A stretch of 63,209 nucleotides of DNA from NCBI GenBank assembly GCA_013697635.1, contig JACCWM010000009.1, positions 1 to 63,209 of the forward strand, read 5' to 3'. Position 1 is the first letter of the stretch; every line of letters starts with the position of its first letter. The notes below the pieces were generated by a model. That model was not told the DNA's origin and ran no database searches. It saw only the letters and a program-made list of their open reading frames with translations. The stretch is from Lujinxingiaceae bacterium (GTDB taxonomy: Bacteria > Myxococcota_A > Bradymonadia > Bradymonadales > Bradymonadaceae). The translations under genes were made by a program, and so were the position numbers. Positions 24,835-34,377 of this stretch are shown here, one piece after another.

Positions 24835-25790
24835 TGGCGAATTCCTTCGAGCTCGTCAAAACCACTGGCGAGGTTGAGGTTTTGGAGCGCCTGAGTTGCA
24901 GCGCCCTTGAGCAGATTGTCGATCGTTGCGACGAGCACGAGCCTGGCTCCGGCGGCGTCGAGTGTGAAGCCGCCAATGGCGACCTGGTGACGCGAGGCGA
25001 TGTCACGCACCAGGGGGGCGTCTTGCTCGATGCAAACCAGAGGCTCACCTTTGTAGCGCTCGTTGTAGAGTGCGACGATGGTCTGATAATCGGCCGGGGC
25101 CTCGAGAATGGTCGAGATCGTCAAGGTGATACCCCGAAAGAACGAAGCCACATGGGGCATGAAGTGCACGGGCGTGGCCAACTGAAAGCTGACCTCACGC
25201 TCGTGGAGGTGGCCTGAGAGGCCGTAAGGCATCAGGTTGTCACGCAGCAACTCAAGGTCATTTTTGGGCGATGGCTTGGTGCCGGCGCCGCTGTAGCCTG
25301 AGACGCCAAAGACGTGAGGGGCGTCGGCGAGCAAGTCGATGATGGGCAGCAGCGCAAGCTGCATGGCGGTCGCATAGCAGCCCGGATTGGCGATTCGCCT
25401 CGCGCCGCGTAGCTCGTCGCGAAAACGCTCGGGCAGACCATACTTCCAGTTTGGGTCAAAGCGGTGGTCGCCGCTCAGATCGACGATGACGGCCTGCGGA
25501 CACTCGCGCTCGATCGCCTCGACAAAGGGTCGGGAGAGATCATTTGGCAATGCCAGCACGTAGGCGTCGGCGCCGTAGCCTGCGACCTCGCTTGGACCCA
25601 AATCCTCAAAGTTGAGCTCACCGGAGTATCCGGTGTTGTGTTCGCTGACGCGCTGGCCGGCCAGCTCGCGTGAGCTCACGAAGATCAGCTCGAAGCCGGG
25701 GTGGCCCTCGAGTAACCAGATCAGCTCACTGCCTGTATGGCCGCGCGCGCCGACGATGCCAAGACGTTTTTTGATTGGCGAGTTATCCAT
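24822..25790 (-). CDS. argC: N-acetyl-gamma-glutamyl-phosphate reductase
   Basis: A 322-aa enzyme that reduces N-acetylglutamyl phosphate to N-acetylglutamate semialdehyde with NADPH. The N-terminal Rossmann motif is [20 protein letters not shown] (GxxGxxG, residues about 11-30) and the catalytic Cys is in [17 protein letters not shown] (about residue 138). FVSSRELAG and YSGAGTKPS are further family patches. It starts three bases after argB and overlaps argH, so argB, argC and argH are probably translated in a coupled way. Confidence 0.96.
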   Translation of the reverse strand: MDNSPIKKRLGIVGARGHTGSELIWLLEGHPGFELIFVSSRELAGQRVSEHNTGYSGELNFEDLGPSEVAGYGADAYVLALPNDLSRPFVEAIERECPQAVIVDLSGDHRFDPNWKYGLPERFRDELRGARRIANPGCYATAMQLALLPIIDLLADAPHVFGVSGYSGAGTKPSPKNDLELLRDNLMPYGLSGHLHEREVSFQLATPVHFMPHVASFFRGITLTISTILEAPADYQTIVALYNERYKGEPLVCIEQDAPLVRDIASRHQVAIGGFTLDAAGARLVLVATIDNLLKGAATQALQNLNLASGFDELEGIRQWLD

Positions 25791-25793
25791 ATC

Positions 25794-27119
25794 TCAGTTC
25801 TCCGAGACGCCATGGGCGTAAAGGGTGGCCGGCATGTTCAGAGCGATGTCGATGCACTGTTTGATCTCGTCGAAGTCGCTCATGCCGTACCAAAACACCG
25901 TCCATGGGCCGCTGCGATAGGTGCCCTCGGATTCCTGAAAGTACCATGAGTTGATCGGGTTCTCAGTGCGAGCGCGCCAGAAAAGGCGCGGGTTCTCTTG
26001 CTTCATTCGTAACCACAACGACTGGCCCAAACCCTCGCCCTGGGCCTTTTGGGTCACGCCGAATTTGTCGAGATAGGGAATGCCGTCTTCGAGAGTGAGT
26101 ACGGCCGTGGCCCGATAGGACTCGGTCAGATAAATGCGGTAGAAAGGCTTGGCGCTAAAATAGTTGTCGAGAAGTTTTCGATCAAAACAGGCTTCGAGCA
26201 ACTCACGCAGCCGAGCCTGGTCGAGGTTCTCGGCGCTGCTGTGACAGACCACCTCCTCGCCGCGACGCACCAGGGTGCCCGAGCCGCGGTGGGTGAAGAG
26301 CTCGCGGGCGAGCTGGCCGGGTGTTGTGATCGAGACCGAGGAGGAGTGCGGAAGCTGATCGAGCAGCTGCTTGATCTCCTGGAGCTTGAGGCGCATGCCG
26401 GAGTGCACCCAGTCTTGCTGCATCAGAAAGTCGTAGTCTTCGGCCAGGTTGATCGAGTCGATCAGTTGGCCGTGCTGATTGAGCAGGCCGCCGGTGGGTG
26501 TGAGAAAGACGATCTTGAAGGGTTCGATCGCCAGGGCGAGTTCGCGGGCGGCGACGTCGGCATTGATGTTGACGATCTGGCCCGAGGGCGTCTCGCCCAG
26601 GCAGCCGAGGATCGGCAGACAGCCGCTGCGTATGCTCGACTCGATGGCCTCGGTGTGAATCTCGGTGATCTCGCCGACCAGGCCGAGGCGATCGTAGTCA
26701 AGCAACTCGGCCTCGATCACCCCGTTGGTGATCGGACGCGCGTGGGTGCCCATCTGTTCGAGGGCATCGACCAGGCGCAGTGTCTCGCTCTGAAACACTT
26801 TGCGCGCGATCTCGAGGGCGGCAGGCGGTGTAACCCGCATGCCTTCGATGCGCTCGGTCTCAATGCCGGCCTCATCGAGCGCGGCATTGAGCTGGGGACC
26901 GGCACCATGGATGACGATCGGATAGAGGCCCACGCGATGCAAAAAGCTCAGTGACGAGGCCAGGGTTTCGAGCTCGTCGATCAGGATGCCGCCGCCGACC
27001 TTGATGACGGCAAAGCGCTTGGAGTCGACGCTGGAAAATTGTTTGAGGTACTGATCGACCTCTTTGCGACTGCCAATGTTTTGAAGCAGGCGAATGATCG
27101 TATTGCGTGTATCGGGCAT
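25794..27119 (-). CDS. argB: Bifunctional N-acetylglutamate synthase/kinase (NAGS/K)
   Basis: A 441-aa protein with two domains. Residues about 30-290 are an amino-acid kinase fold (AVIKVGGGILIDELETLAS; YPIVIHGAGPQLNAALDEAG; NINADVAARELA), as in acetylglutamate kinase. Residues about 295-441 are a GNAT domain of the DUF619/NAT type (RIYLTESYRATAVLT; YLDKFGVTQKAQGEGLGQSL; WFQESEGTYRSGPWTVFWYG region), as in vertebrate NAGS and the Xanthomonas/Maricaulis NAGS/K. It would make N-acetylglutamate from acetyl-CoA and glutamate and then phosphorylate it. It lies 63 bases after the deacetylase gene and three bases before argC. No separate argA or argJ is present in the window, which fits a bifunctional enzyme. 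Arginine feedback is likely by family. Confidence 0.93.
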   Translation of the reverse strand: MPDTRNTIIRLLQNIGSRKEVDQYLKQFSSVDSKRFAVIKVGGGILIDELETLASSLSFLHRVGLYPIVIHGAGPQLNAALDEAGIETERIEGMRVTPPAALEIARKVFQSETLRLVDALEQMGTHARPITNGVIEAELLDYDRLGLVGEITEIHTEAIESSIRSGCLPILGCLGETPSGQIVNINADVAARELALAIEPFKIVFLTPTGGLLNQHGQLIDSINLAEDYDFLMQQDWVHSGMRLKLQEIKQLLDQLPHSSSVSITTPGQLARELFTHRGSGTLVRRGEEVVCHSSAENLDQARLRELLEACFDRKLLDNYFSAKPFYRIYLTESYRATAVLTLEDGIPYLDKFGVTQKAQGEGLGQSLWLRMKQENPRLFWRARTENPINSWYFQESEGTYRSGPWTVFWYGMSDFDEIKQCIDIALNMPATLYAHGVSEN

Positions 27120-27182
27120 GGGCGGATGACCTGCGTTGTTGGGAGCAAAGCTAGAGTGCCGAGCGTGGTTGGACTCGACGAG

Positions 27183-28292
27183 TTAGACGGCTTGAAGCAG
27201 TCGTGCATAGGTGGCGGCCACCGTGGCGAGCTGCTCGAGCGCGACCCACTCGCCGGCGGTGTGAGCCTGGGCGATGTCTCCCGGGCCGTAGACTATCGCC
27301 GTATGTCCAGCCTCGGAGAAGAGCGAGGCTTCGGTCCAAAAATTGACCGCTTCGCCCACGTCCAAGCCGAGCTCCAACGCCAGGGCGCGGGCCTTGGGGG
27401 CGACATCTTGGGCGTCGTCGGAAGTGCGCGCAAGCGCGGGCAGGGGCGGTCCAAAAAAGCCGCGTTGCCAGCTCACGCGCGCCGCGTCCGGGGCGCAGTC
27501 TTGGATGCCGGCCAGCACCGCGAGCGCGTCTTGATTAGGCAGTGGTCGAACACCCCAGCGCACGCTGGCTTGCGAGGCAATGACGTTGGGTTTGGTGCCG
27601 CCTTCGATGACGCCGACATTGAAACAGATGCCTGACAGGTTGCGGTAGTGCAGCTCCTGGGCTGCGCGAGTGGCTTCGTCGACGGCCGTTGCGGCCCAGC
27701 GCACAGCATGGTGCAGTGCATTGTCCTCGAGAGCCGTGGGCGACGAGGCGTGGCCGGCTCGTCCGCTGAAGGTTCCGGTGCAGGTGATGATTCCGCGGTG
27801 CTCGAGCACGGCCCGGGCGCCGGTTGGCTCGGCGACGAAGACAGCCTCGTAGGCATGTTGCTCGCCACAGAATGCGCGGACACAGCGGCTTTGGCCGGCC
27901 TCCTCGTCCGAGGTGAACAAGAGCGCCACGTCGCCCCCAGCATGCTCTACGGCGGCTAACATGCAGGCTGAGGCGCCTTTGATATCGCAGGCGCCAAGAC
28001 CGATCGCGCGCTCCTCGGTGACGATAAGGCGTTGCGGATCGCTGGCCCAACCGGCATCAGCCGGCACGGTGTCGATGTGAAAATTGAAGAGAAACCGGGG
28101 CTTGCCACGCCTGGCAAGCAGGCTGACGCAGCCGTCGCCAAGGTTGACCAGCTCCATGTGAAAGCCTTGAAGCTGCCTGGTTAGATAGTCAAAGATCCCG
28201 TCTGGCCCGATGGCCCGCGGTGGGTTTTGCGTATCATAGGCGACGAGCGCTTCGAGATGGCGAAGCGTGGCAGCGAGCAGTTGAGTGGACAC
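27183..28292 (-). CDS. argE: N-acetylcitrulline deacetylase (ArgE-type M20 peptidase)
   Basis: A 369-aa zinc-dependent M20 deacetylase. Metal ligands are visible in order: FNFHIDTVP (H-x-D), LGACDIKGASA (bridging Asp), FTSDEEAGQSR (catalytic Glu pair), VFVAEPTGARAV, and a late His in GDIAQAHTAGEW. The GTG start lies one base after the argG stop (TGA-C-GTG) with GGAGAG upstream, giving tight coupling; an in-frame extension of 50 codons into argG is ignored. Because the upstream carbamoyltransferase is of the acetylornithine type, the substrate is probably N-acetylcitrulline and not N-acetylornithine. The length matches Xanthomonas acetylcitrulline deacetylase (about 366 aa). Confidence 0.88.
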   Translation of the reverse strand: MSTQLLAATLRHLEALVAYDTQNPPRAIGPDGIFDYLTRQLQGFHMELVNLGDGCVSLLARRGKPRFLFNFHIDTVPADAGWASDPQRLIVTEERAIGLGACDIKGASACMLAAVEHAGGDVALLFTSDEEAGQSRCVRAFCGEQHAYEAVFVAEPTGARAVLEHRGIITCTGTFSGRAGHASSPTALEDNALHHAVRWAATAVDEATRAAQELHYRNLSGICFNVGVIEGGTKPNVIASQASVRWGVRPLPNQDALAVLAGIQDCAPDAARVSWQRGFFGPPLPALARTSDDAQDVAPKARALALELGLDVGEAVNFWTEASLFSEAGHTAIVYGPGDIAQAHTAGEWVALEQLATVAATYARLLQAV

Positions 28293-28293
28293 G

Positions 28294-29496
28294 TCACTCT
28301 CCGGTGCGGTTGACCAATGCATGCAGCGTCGAGCTCTGGCCCAGCAGCTTGATGAAGCCTTCGGCCTCGGTGACATTCCAGTCGGCTGACTGGGCGTAGA
28401 CTGCGCCCGTGCGGCGAAGAATATGCTTGGAGTCGATCGCAACGGCCTGGACCGTGCCGCCGGATGTCTCGAGGGTGACTGTGCCGTTGACCGCCTGCTG
28501 GCTTGAGCTGATGTAAGCTTCCAGATTGGCCTTCAGCGGCTCATAGAAAAAGCCCTTGTAGACGAGCTCGACCCATTTTTGGGCCACCGTCGGCTTGAAG
28601 GCGTTCTGGTAATTGGTCGAGACGGCCTCCTCGAGGGCGCGGTGGGCTGCAAGCAAGGCCACAATTGCCGGCGCCTCGAAGACGATGCGGCCCTTGAGGC
28701 CGACGGTTGTGTCGCCAGTATACATGCCGCGGCCGACGCCGTAGGCGCCCAGGCTCTTGTTGAGCGTCGCGATCAGCGCAGGGCCCTCGATCGGTTGGCC
28801 ATCCAGTGCAATCGGCACGCCCCGCTCAAAGGTTATCTGCAGGCGAAGCGCCTCGCTGGGCCACTCTGACGGCTGGGCGGTGAGCTTGTAGGTCTCCGGG
28901 CCGGGGGCCTTCCACTCGTCGATCTCGGAGCCGGAGGTGGTCACGCCGAGCAGGTTCTCGTTGATCGTGTAGCGCGTGAACTTGGGGCGCGTGGCAAAGC
29001 CAAGCTGGGTCAAATACTCCTGCTCGTAGACGCGCACGTTGGTGTGTTCTTGCTGGATCTCGCGGATCGGAGCGATGATCTCGAAGTCGCCCAGCGCTTT
29101 GACGGTGAGATCGAAACGCACCTGGTCATTGCCCATGCCGGTGCAGCCGTGAGCGAACTTGCGGGTGCCGCGCGCGCGGCAAACCTCCAAGGACTTGCGC
29201 ACGATGATGTAGCGATCCGAGCACAGCAACGGATACTGGTTCTGGTACAGCTCGCCGCCCTGAACAAGGGGCACGACGACTTCCTCCCAGATGTCCTGGC
29301 CGCCATCAACCGTGATGTGCTCCTTGGCGCCGAGCTCACGCGCCCGGTTCTCGATGAAGGCGAGCTCCTCGGCGTCGACGCCACCGGTGTTGACGAACAA
29401 GGTGATGACCTCAAGGCCCTTCTCCTTGAGATAGGGCACGCAAAAACTGGTATCGAGACCGCCTGAGAATGCGAGTACAACTTCGTTACTGGACAT
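28294..29496 (-). CDS. argG: Argininosuccinate synthase
   Basis: A 400-aa enzyme that joins citrulline and aspartate using ATP. The PP-loop ATP site is [18 protein letters not shown] (SGGxDTS, residues about 7-20). [13 protein letters not shown]-type and [17 protein letters not shown] segments (about residues 260-280) are characteristic. Length is normal for the family. It lies 25 bases after argF' and directly touches argE, inside the arginine operon. Confidence 0.97.
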   Translation of the reverse strand: MSSNEVVLAFSGGLDTSFCVPYLKEKGLEVITLFVNTGGVDAEELAFIENRARELGAKEHITVDGGQDIWEEVVVPLVQGGELYQNQYPLLCSDRYIIVRKSLEVCRARGTRKFAHGCTGMGNDQVRFDLTVKALGDFEIIAPIREIQQEHTNVRVYEQEYLTQLGFATRPKFTRYTINENLLGVTTSGSEIDEWKAPGPETYKLTAQPSEWPSEALRLQITFERGVPIALDGQPIEGPALIATLNKSLGAYGVGRGMYTGDTTVGLKGRIVFEAPAIVALLAAHRALEEAVSTNYQNAFKPTVAQKWVELVYKGFFYEPLKANLEAYISSSQQAVNGTVTLETSGGTVQAVAIDSKHILRRTGAVYAQSADWNVTEAEGFIKLLGQSSTLHALVNRTGE

Positions 29497-29521
29497 GGCT
29501 TTTTCGTGCTCCGGGCGTGGT

Positions 29522-30520
29522 TCAGGTCGTGAGCAGGTGGCTCATGAGGGCTTTTTGGACGTGGAGGCGGTTCTCCGCCTCTTCGATGACGAGCGAATTC
29601 GGTGAATCGATGACTTCGTCGGTGACCTTGACGTTGCGCCGGCAAGGCAGACAGTGACTGAAGAGCCCATTGTTGGTCAGGGCCATCTTCTGGGCGTCGA
29701 CGATGAAGTGTTTGTAGGCATCGCGCCCAGGCTGCTCCTCTTCGAAACGCCCAAAATATGGCAGCGCGCCCCAGCTCTTGGCGTAGACGACATCGGCGCC
29801 GCTGTACGCCTCTTCGATGTTATGGCTGATCGTGAGCGAGCGGCCCTGGGCGCTGGTGAACTCGCGGGCGTGGTTCATGTAGCGCTCGTCGAGCACGTAT
29901 TCAGGGGTTGGACACAGCAGCGTGACGTCCATGCCGAACTTCGAGGCGATCAGCAGCCCTGAATTAGCCACGGCCGTATTGAGTGGCTTGGGGTGGTAAG
30001 TCCAAGTCAACACGAATTTTTTGCCGTCGACGCTGCCCATGCGCTCCTGGAGGGCCATCATCAGAGCAAGCTCCTGGCAGGGATGGGTGATGGTCTCCAT
30101 GTTGATGACCGGCACCGTTGCGTGCTCGGCGAACGAGCGGATGACCCGATCTTGTCGATCGACGCTCCAGTCGACGAACTTGGGAAAGGCGCGAACAGCG
30201 ATCAAATCGCAATAGCGCGACAGCACACGGGCCGCTTCGCGCACATGCTCTTCGGGGTCAGCGTCCATGGTCACGCCCATCTCGAACTCGATCGGCCATG
30301 AACCTTTGCCAGGCTCGAGCACGACCGCATGGCCGCCGAGCTGGTAGATGCCGATGTCAAAGGAGCTGCGCGTGCGAAGCGACGGATTGAAGAAAATCAG
30401 GGCGATGGTCTTGTTCTTAAGACGCGCCTGAAGCGGCGATGCCTTGAGTGCACGGGCATCGTCGATCAATTGTTGCAAGACTTCGCGCGACCAGTCGGCC
30501 GTGGTCAAAAAATGTTTCAT
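29522..30520 (-). CDS. argF': N-acetylornithine carbamoyltransferase
   Basis: A 332-aa transcarbamylase that should carbamoylate N-acetylornithine to N-acetylcitrulline. The carbamoyl phosphate loop is [15 protein letters not shown] (S-x-R-T-R, about residue 47) and the HPCQ motif is in [15 protein letters not shown]. Features I know from Xanthomonas AOTCase and not from ordinary OTCase are present: [44 protein letters not shown] and [17 protein letters not shown]; ordinary OTCase has an SMG motif here. First gene of the operon, with a promoter TTGACT-17-TAGATT upstream. The diagnosis of an acetylated route rests on these motifs and the gene order. Confidence 0.92.
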   Translation of the reverse strand: MKHFLTTADWSREVLQQLIDDARALKASPLQARLKNKTIALIFFNPSLRTRSSFDIGIYQLGGHAVVLEPGKGSWPIEFEMGVTMDADPEEHVREAARVLSRYCDLIAVRAFPKFVDWSVDRQDRVIRSFAEHATVPVINMETITHPCQELALMMALQERMGSVDGKKFVLTWTYHPKPLNTAVANSGLLIASKFGMDVTLLCPTPEYVLDERYMNHAREFTSAQGRSLTISHNIEEAYSGADVVYAKSWGALPYFGRFEEEQPGRDAYKHFIVDAQKMALTNNGLFSHCLPCRRNVKVTDEVIDSPNSLVIEEAENRLHVQKALMSHLLTT

Positions 30521-30565
30521 GGGGGCGATCCTCTCGTTTACAAATTGAGCGGAAAAACTCGCGCG

Positions 30566-30594
30566 AATCTAGGGGGAATTGGGTCTCAAGTCAA
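30566..30594 (-). promoter_or_regulatory. Sigma-70-type promoter of the arginine operon
   Basis: On the minus strand TTGACT (30594-30589) and TAGATT (30571-30566) are separated by 17 bases, 45 bases upstream of the argF' start codon. The spacing and both hexamers fit the sigma-70 consensus well. I see no clear ARG-box palindrome around it. Confidence 0.6.
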
Positions 30595-30763
30595 TCGAGG
30601 CTTTGGGGGGGTGATCGATGCCCAAAAACGCGGGTTTTCGCACATAAACGGGGGTGGTCCATGCGATCGGTCAGTTTCTACGAGGGTTTGCGGGCCATGA
30701 AGCCCGCCTGCATGGGGGGCGTGGGGTGCGCCAGTTGGGCACGTGGCGCACACGGATGGTCGC

Positions 30764-31618
30764 TCAGCGCGGGGAACGTCGTGCTTCGACGATGACGGCC
30801 GTGATGTTGTCGGGGCCGCCTCGCTCGTTGGCCATGCGCACGATCGTGTCGCAGCCGCTCTGAGGATCGTTTCGTGACTCGCTCAAAATCCTTCGCAGAT
30901 CAACGTCGGGCAGCACGTTGGTTGCGCCGTCGGAGCAGAGCAGGAAGACGTCGCGGTCCTCGACGTTGCTGTGGCCGACGTCGACCTCGACGTTGTAGCG
31001 AACGCCCACCGCGCGCACGAGCACGTTCTTATAGGGGAAATGCTCGACGAAGTCGCGCAGCTCCTGGCCGGTGAGCTGGCGCTGGGTGATCGTCTCATTG
31101 AGCAGCGAATGATCGGCGGTGAGCTGCATCAAACGGTCGCCGCGCAGGCGATAGAGCCGGCTGTCGCCGACGTGGGCCCAGTGAACCAGACCGTCGTCAA
31201 AGTGCAGGGCGACGACGGTGGTGCCCATGCCGTGCTTGGAGTCGTCCGCGTTGCTCTGTTGGAAGACGGCCGAGTTGGCCAGCTTGAGGGCCGTGGCCAA
31301 GCGGCGATCGGCCTCGGGCATGTCGCGGGCCATCGGATAGGGCATGGGTATCTCGCCCGGAGCGAGCAGGGACGTCTCGCGAAAAAAGCGCTCGATCGTG
31401 TCCACCGCCAGGCGAGCGGCGACCTCGCCGGCGGCATGTCCACCCATGCCATCGGCGACAACGAAGAGATCATCTTGGGGGGCGAGCAGGTAGGTGTCCT
31501 GGTTTTTGGAGCGGCGAATGCCGACGTCGGTCGTTCCTGCATAGAGCAGGCCCAGATCAGCTGTTGCGGCGACGCGGGTTCCACGGGGACGGCTCGAGGA
31601 GGGATCGGGAGTTCTCAT
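30764..31618 (-). CDS. PP2C-type Ser/Thr protein phosphatase
   Basis: A 284-aa PPM/PP2C phosphatase, metal-dependent, expected to reverse phosphorylation by Hanks-type kinases such as those at the other end of this window. Family motifs: GTTDVGIRRSKNQDTYLL (R-x-x-NQD), FVVADGMGGHAAGEVAA (metal-binding DGMGG), WAHVGDSRLYRLR (GDSR), LLCSDGATNVLPD (SDG) and RGGPDNITAVIV (GGxDN). All metal-ligand aspartates are present, so it should be active. No membrane segment. It is probably monocistronic; a strong terminator ends mdh just upstream. Confidence 0.93.
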   Translation of the reverse strand: MRTPDPSSSRPRGTRVAATADLGLLYAGTTDVGIRRSKNQDTYLLAPQDDLFVVADGMGGHAAGEVAARLAVDTIERFFRETSLLAPGEIPMPYPMARDMPEADRRLATALKLANSAVFQQSNADDSKHGMGTTVVALHFDDGLVHWAHVGDSRLYRLRGDRLMQLTADHSLLNETITQRQLTGQELRDFVEHFPYKNVLVRAVGVRYNVEVDVGHSNVEDRDVFLLCSDGATNVLPDVDLRRILSESRNDPQSGCDTIVRMANERGGPDNITAVIVEARRSPR

Positions 31619-31798
31619 GATCGGAGTCCGGGCTTTGGGGTCAGGTTATCGGCAAGCGCAACGCTGCCCGCGAGCGGGCGCCGTTGCACATAAGGTTTTG
31701 AAAACGTTTTGCTATTGGCGATAACCTTAAGCACGAACAGGGCGTGGGACAATACTCGGGGCGCTTGGGAACCCGCGATTGCAGAGAATTCCAACAAA

Positions 31799-31837
31799 AA
31801 AAGGAGCGAGCTCTTTTAAAAAGAGCTCGCTCCTTTT
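31799..31837 (-). terminator. Strong, near-symmetrical terminator downstream of mdh
   Basis: A 19-base inverted repeat (AAAAGGAGCGAGCTCTTTT and its complement) with almost no loop, flanked by A and T tracts. It can act in both directions, but serves the minus-strand mdh gene, which ends 37 bases away. Confidence 0.92.
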
Positions 31838-31873
31838 GGGGCAAGCGCACAACAATGGCCTTCGATGGCTCGC

Positions 31874-32860
31874 TTAGCCGAGCAGATCTTGAACGACGGC
31901 GCGCTCCTCGAGCAGCTGGTTTTTGGTGATCTCCATCTTGTTGCGCGAGAAGTCGTTGACCTCGAGGCCTTCGACGATCGTGTAGTTGCCCTGGCCGTCG
32001 CAGCGAACCGGGTAGGAGTAGATTAGACCCTGCTCGATGCCGTATGCGCCTGTGCTGGGAACGGCCATCGAAACCCAGTCGTTGGCAGGGGTGACTTGGA
32101 ACCAGTCGCGAACGTGATCGATCGCGGCGCCGGCGGCGCTCGCGGCCGACGAGGAGCCGCGCGCGGCGATGATTGCGGCGCCGCGCTTTTGCACCGTCGA
32201 GATGAAATCACCCTTGAGCCAGTCGTGGTCGCTGATCACATCGGTTGCGGCTTTGCCATTGATCTTGGCGTTGAACAGATCGGGATACATGGTATCGGAG
32301 TGGTTGCCCCAGATCGCCATGTTGGTCACGTTGCGCACGCTGGTGCCGGCCTTGGCGGCAAACTGATGCTTGGCGCGGTTCTCGTCGAGACGCGTCATCG
32401 CAGTGAAGCGCTCACGAGGAACGTCCGGTGCGTTGTGCATGGCGATCAGGCAGTTCGTATTGCAGGGATTGCCGACCACGCAGATGCGGATGTCGTCGGC
32501 GCCGTGATCGTTGATCGCCTTGCCCTGGCCGGTGAAGATTGGGCCGTTTGCCTTGATCAAGTCAGCGCGCTCCATGCCCGGTCCACGGGGACGTCCGCCG
32601 ACGAGCAGGGCGATGTTCGCATCCTTGAATCCCAGGTTGGGATCGTCGGCCATCACAATATCCTCGAGCAGCGGAAACGCGCAGTCGTTGAGCTCCATGG
32701 CGACGCCCTCGAGCGCTTTCATCGCAGGCGCGATTTCGATGAGCTGCAGGATGATGGGGGTGTCCTTGCCGAACAAATCGCCCGAGGCGATGCGAAACAG
32801 CAACGAATAACCAATGGCACCAGCAGCACCAGTAACCGACACGCGAACGGGCTTCGTCAT
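31874..32860 (-). CDS. mdh: Malate dehydrogenase
   Basis: A 328-aa NAD-dependent malate dehydrogenase of the cytosolic type, interconverting malate and oxaloacetate in the TCA cycle. NAD site: [20 protein letters not shown] (residues about 7-26). Active site: [16 protein letters not shown] and [18 protein letters not shown] (with the substrate-binding Arg and proton-relay Asp), then [17 protein letters not shown] with catalytic His. ATG at 32860 is chosen over a TTG two codons upstream because GGAG lies ten bases before it. A good promoter (TTGACA-17-TAGCAA) lies upstream, and a strong terminator follows. Confidence 0.97.
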   Translation of the reverse strand: MTKPVRVSVTGAAGAIGYSLLFRIASGDLFGKDTPIILQLIEIAPAMKALEGVAMELNDCAFPLLEDIVMADDPNLGFKDANIALLVGGRPRGPGMERADLIKANGPIFTGQGKAINDHGADDIRICVVGNPCNTNCLIAMHNAPDVPRERFTAMTRLDENRAKHQFAAKAGTSVRNVTNMAIWGNHSDTMYPDLFNAKINGKAATDVISDHDWLKGDFISTVQKRGAAIIAARGSSSAASAAGAAIDHVRDWFQVTPANDWVSMAVPSTGAYGIEQGLIYSYPVRCDGQGNYTIVEGLEVNDFSRNKMEITKNQLLEERAVVQDLLG

Positions 32861-32916
32861 ATCCAAGGCTCCAAGATTGAGGGGATGTTGTGCGGTTCGA
32901 ATCGCAAACCGTCCCC

Positions 32917-32945
32917 TTGCTATTGCCTGGCATGGCGCCTGTCAA
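32917..32945 (-). promoter_or_regulatory. Sigma-70-type promoter of mdh
   Basis: TTGACA (32945-32940 on the minus strand) and TAGCAA (32922-32917) with a 17-base spacer. It lies 57 bases upstream of the mdh start. Confidence 0.65.
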
Positions 32946-32983
32946 GGCTCGCCAAGAGAAAGCACATCCAAGAAACGAAAACA

Positions 32984-33020
32984 GCGAGCATCCACCTCGC
33001 CGAATCGGGTGAATGCTCGC
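32984..33020 (-). terminator. Hairpin after the parvulin lipoprotein gene
   Basis: GCGAGCATCCACCTCG pairs with CGGGTGAATGCTCGC with few mismatches; on the minus strand it is followed by TGTTTTCGTTTC. It ends the 33044-34156 gene. Confidence 0.65.
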
Positions 33021-33043
33021 CAGGACGAACACCTCAAGACGGT

Positions 33044-34156
33044 TTACTGAATATTCTCGTTGTGCAACTCGACCTGGGCGTCGGCACGCAGGCTCTCGAT
33101 GAATCCCTGCAAGGATTGCTGGATCGCCTGGTTGCGAAGCTCGCGGCTGAGTTGTTCTTGGATCGTGTCAAAGGCGACGGTGCCAGGGGCCTGATGTTCG
33201 ACGACCTGGATGATGTGCCAGCCGAACTGCGTGCGCACCGGCTCCGAGATCTGGCCATCTTGCAGGCCGAAGGCGACCTCTTCGAACTCGGCCACCATAC
33301 GACCGCGCGGAAAGAGTCCGAGATCGCCACCCTGGGGTGCCGAAGGGCCCTCCGAACTTGTCCGCGCGATCTCCTCGAAGTTGGCACCGGGCTGGGTGAC
33401 CTGCTGGTGGATGGCCTGGGCACGGGTGCGAGCCTGCTCCCAGGCGGCCTCGTCGGCATCGGCCTCGACGCGCACGAGGATGTGACGCGCGCGGATCTGC
33501 TCAGGGCGCTGAAACATCTCCTGATTCTGGTCGTAGAACTCGCGCACCTGGGTCTCGGTGGGCACCTTCATGCCGCCGGCGATCAGAAGGCGCTCGATGG
33601 CGATCGACTGGCGAATCGAATCGCGCAGCTCCTGCTGGCTGATACCCAGCTCGGTGACCATGTCATCGAGCGTGCGGGCATCGCCATCCATCTCTTGGGC
33701 GGCCTGAGCGAAGTCGGCGCGCACTTCCTCGAGCTTGGCGTCGACGTCCTGATCGCTGACGACGATGTTCGTCTGGGAGATCGCGCCATCGATGAGTTTT
33801 TGGTCGACAAGGCGCTCAACGATCTGGGGCGCGACATGGGTGAGAAGCTGTGGGGGGAACTGGCCGCTGGCGACAAGGCGATCGACCTCGACGTTGAATT
33901 CGTCGGCCGAGACCGGCGCGCCGTTGACCGTGGCCACCGGGCCGGTAGCGCGGGGAACCGCGCCGTTGGCCGGCGCCTGGGTCTCGCCTTCACCGCCGGT
34001 GTTCGCCGTGTTGCTGTCGCCGTTGGAAGTTGAGCGGTACTGCGGCGTCTCGTGGATCCCGTTGTCGGGAACCTCGCTGTTTGAGCCGCAGCCAAGAGCG
34101 CCACCGGCAATCGTGAGCGAGAGGCCGACGCTGAACATGTACTGTTTGAGATTCAT
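33044..34156 (-). CDS. Parvulin-type peptidyl-prolyl isomerase, lipoprotein (SurA/PrsA-like)
   Basis: A 370-aa predicted lipoprotein (lipobox GALGC, about residues 19-23) followed by a Ser/Asn/Gly-rich linker. Residues about 75-210 form a SurA/PrsA-type helical chaperone domain (VNGAPVSADEFNVEVDRLV; LGISQQELRDSIRQSIAIER). The parvulin domain follows: RARHILVRVEADADEAAW, FEEIARTSSEGPSAPQGGDL, LFPRGRMVAEFEEVAF and RTQFGWHIIQVVEH (about residues 215-320). It should assist folding of exported proteins in the periplasm. Its neighbours give no operon; it has a terminator of its own. Confidence 0.9.
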   Translation of the reverse strand: MNLKQYMFSVGLSLTIAGGALGCGSNSEVPDNGIHETPQYRSTSNGDSNTANTGGEGETQAPANGAVPRATGPVATVNGAPVSADEFNVEVDRLVASGQFPPQLLTHVAPQIVERLVDQKLIDGAISQTNIVVSDQDVDAKLEEVRADFAQAAQEMDGDARTLDDMVTELGISQQELRDSIRQSIAIERLLIAGGMKVPTETQVREFYDQNQEMFQRPEQIRARHILVRVEADADEAAWEQARTRAQAIHQQVTQPGANFEEIARTSSEGPSAPQGGDLGLFPRGRMVAEFEEVAFGLQDGQISEPVRTQFGWHIIQVVEHQAPGTVAFDTIQEQLSRELRNQAIQQSLQGFIESLRADAQVELHNENIQ

Positions 34157-34377
34157 AAGACGTTCTCCGATGGATGGACGCTGTCTGAGCGACCGAGAAG
34201 CGCGATTATATAGGGGCTAGCAGTGAAGCCATGAGGTCGATGCGCGCATCGTCTAGCACAACGCGATCGACCGCGCGAGAGGTATCGTCGGGGCAGCGGG
34301 TACTGGTCATGGCACTACGTAAGGGGAATGTAACTCCCTATCGTGTGGCGAAAAGTCCCGCGCCCTTGTGGCCCGAC

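Noticed and set aside
32096-34033. Long open frame on the plus strand opposite mdh and the parvulin gene
   Set aside because: It runs antisense to two clearly recognised genes and reads as their complement in high-GC DNA.
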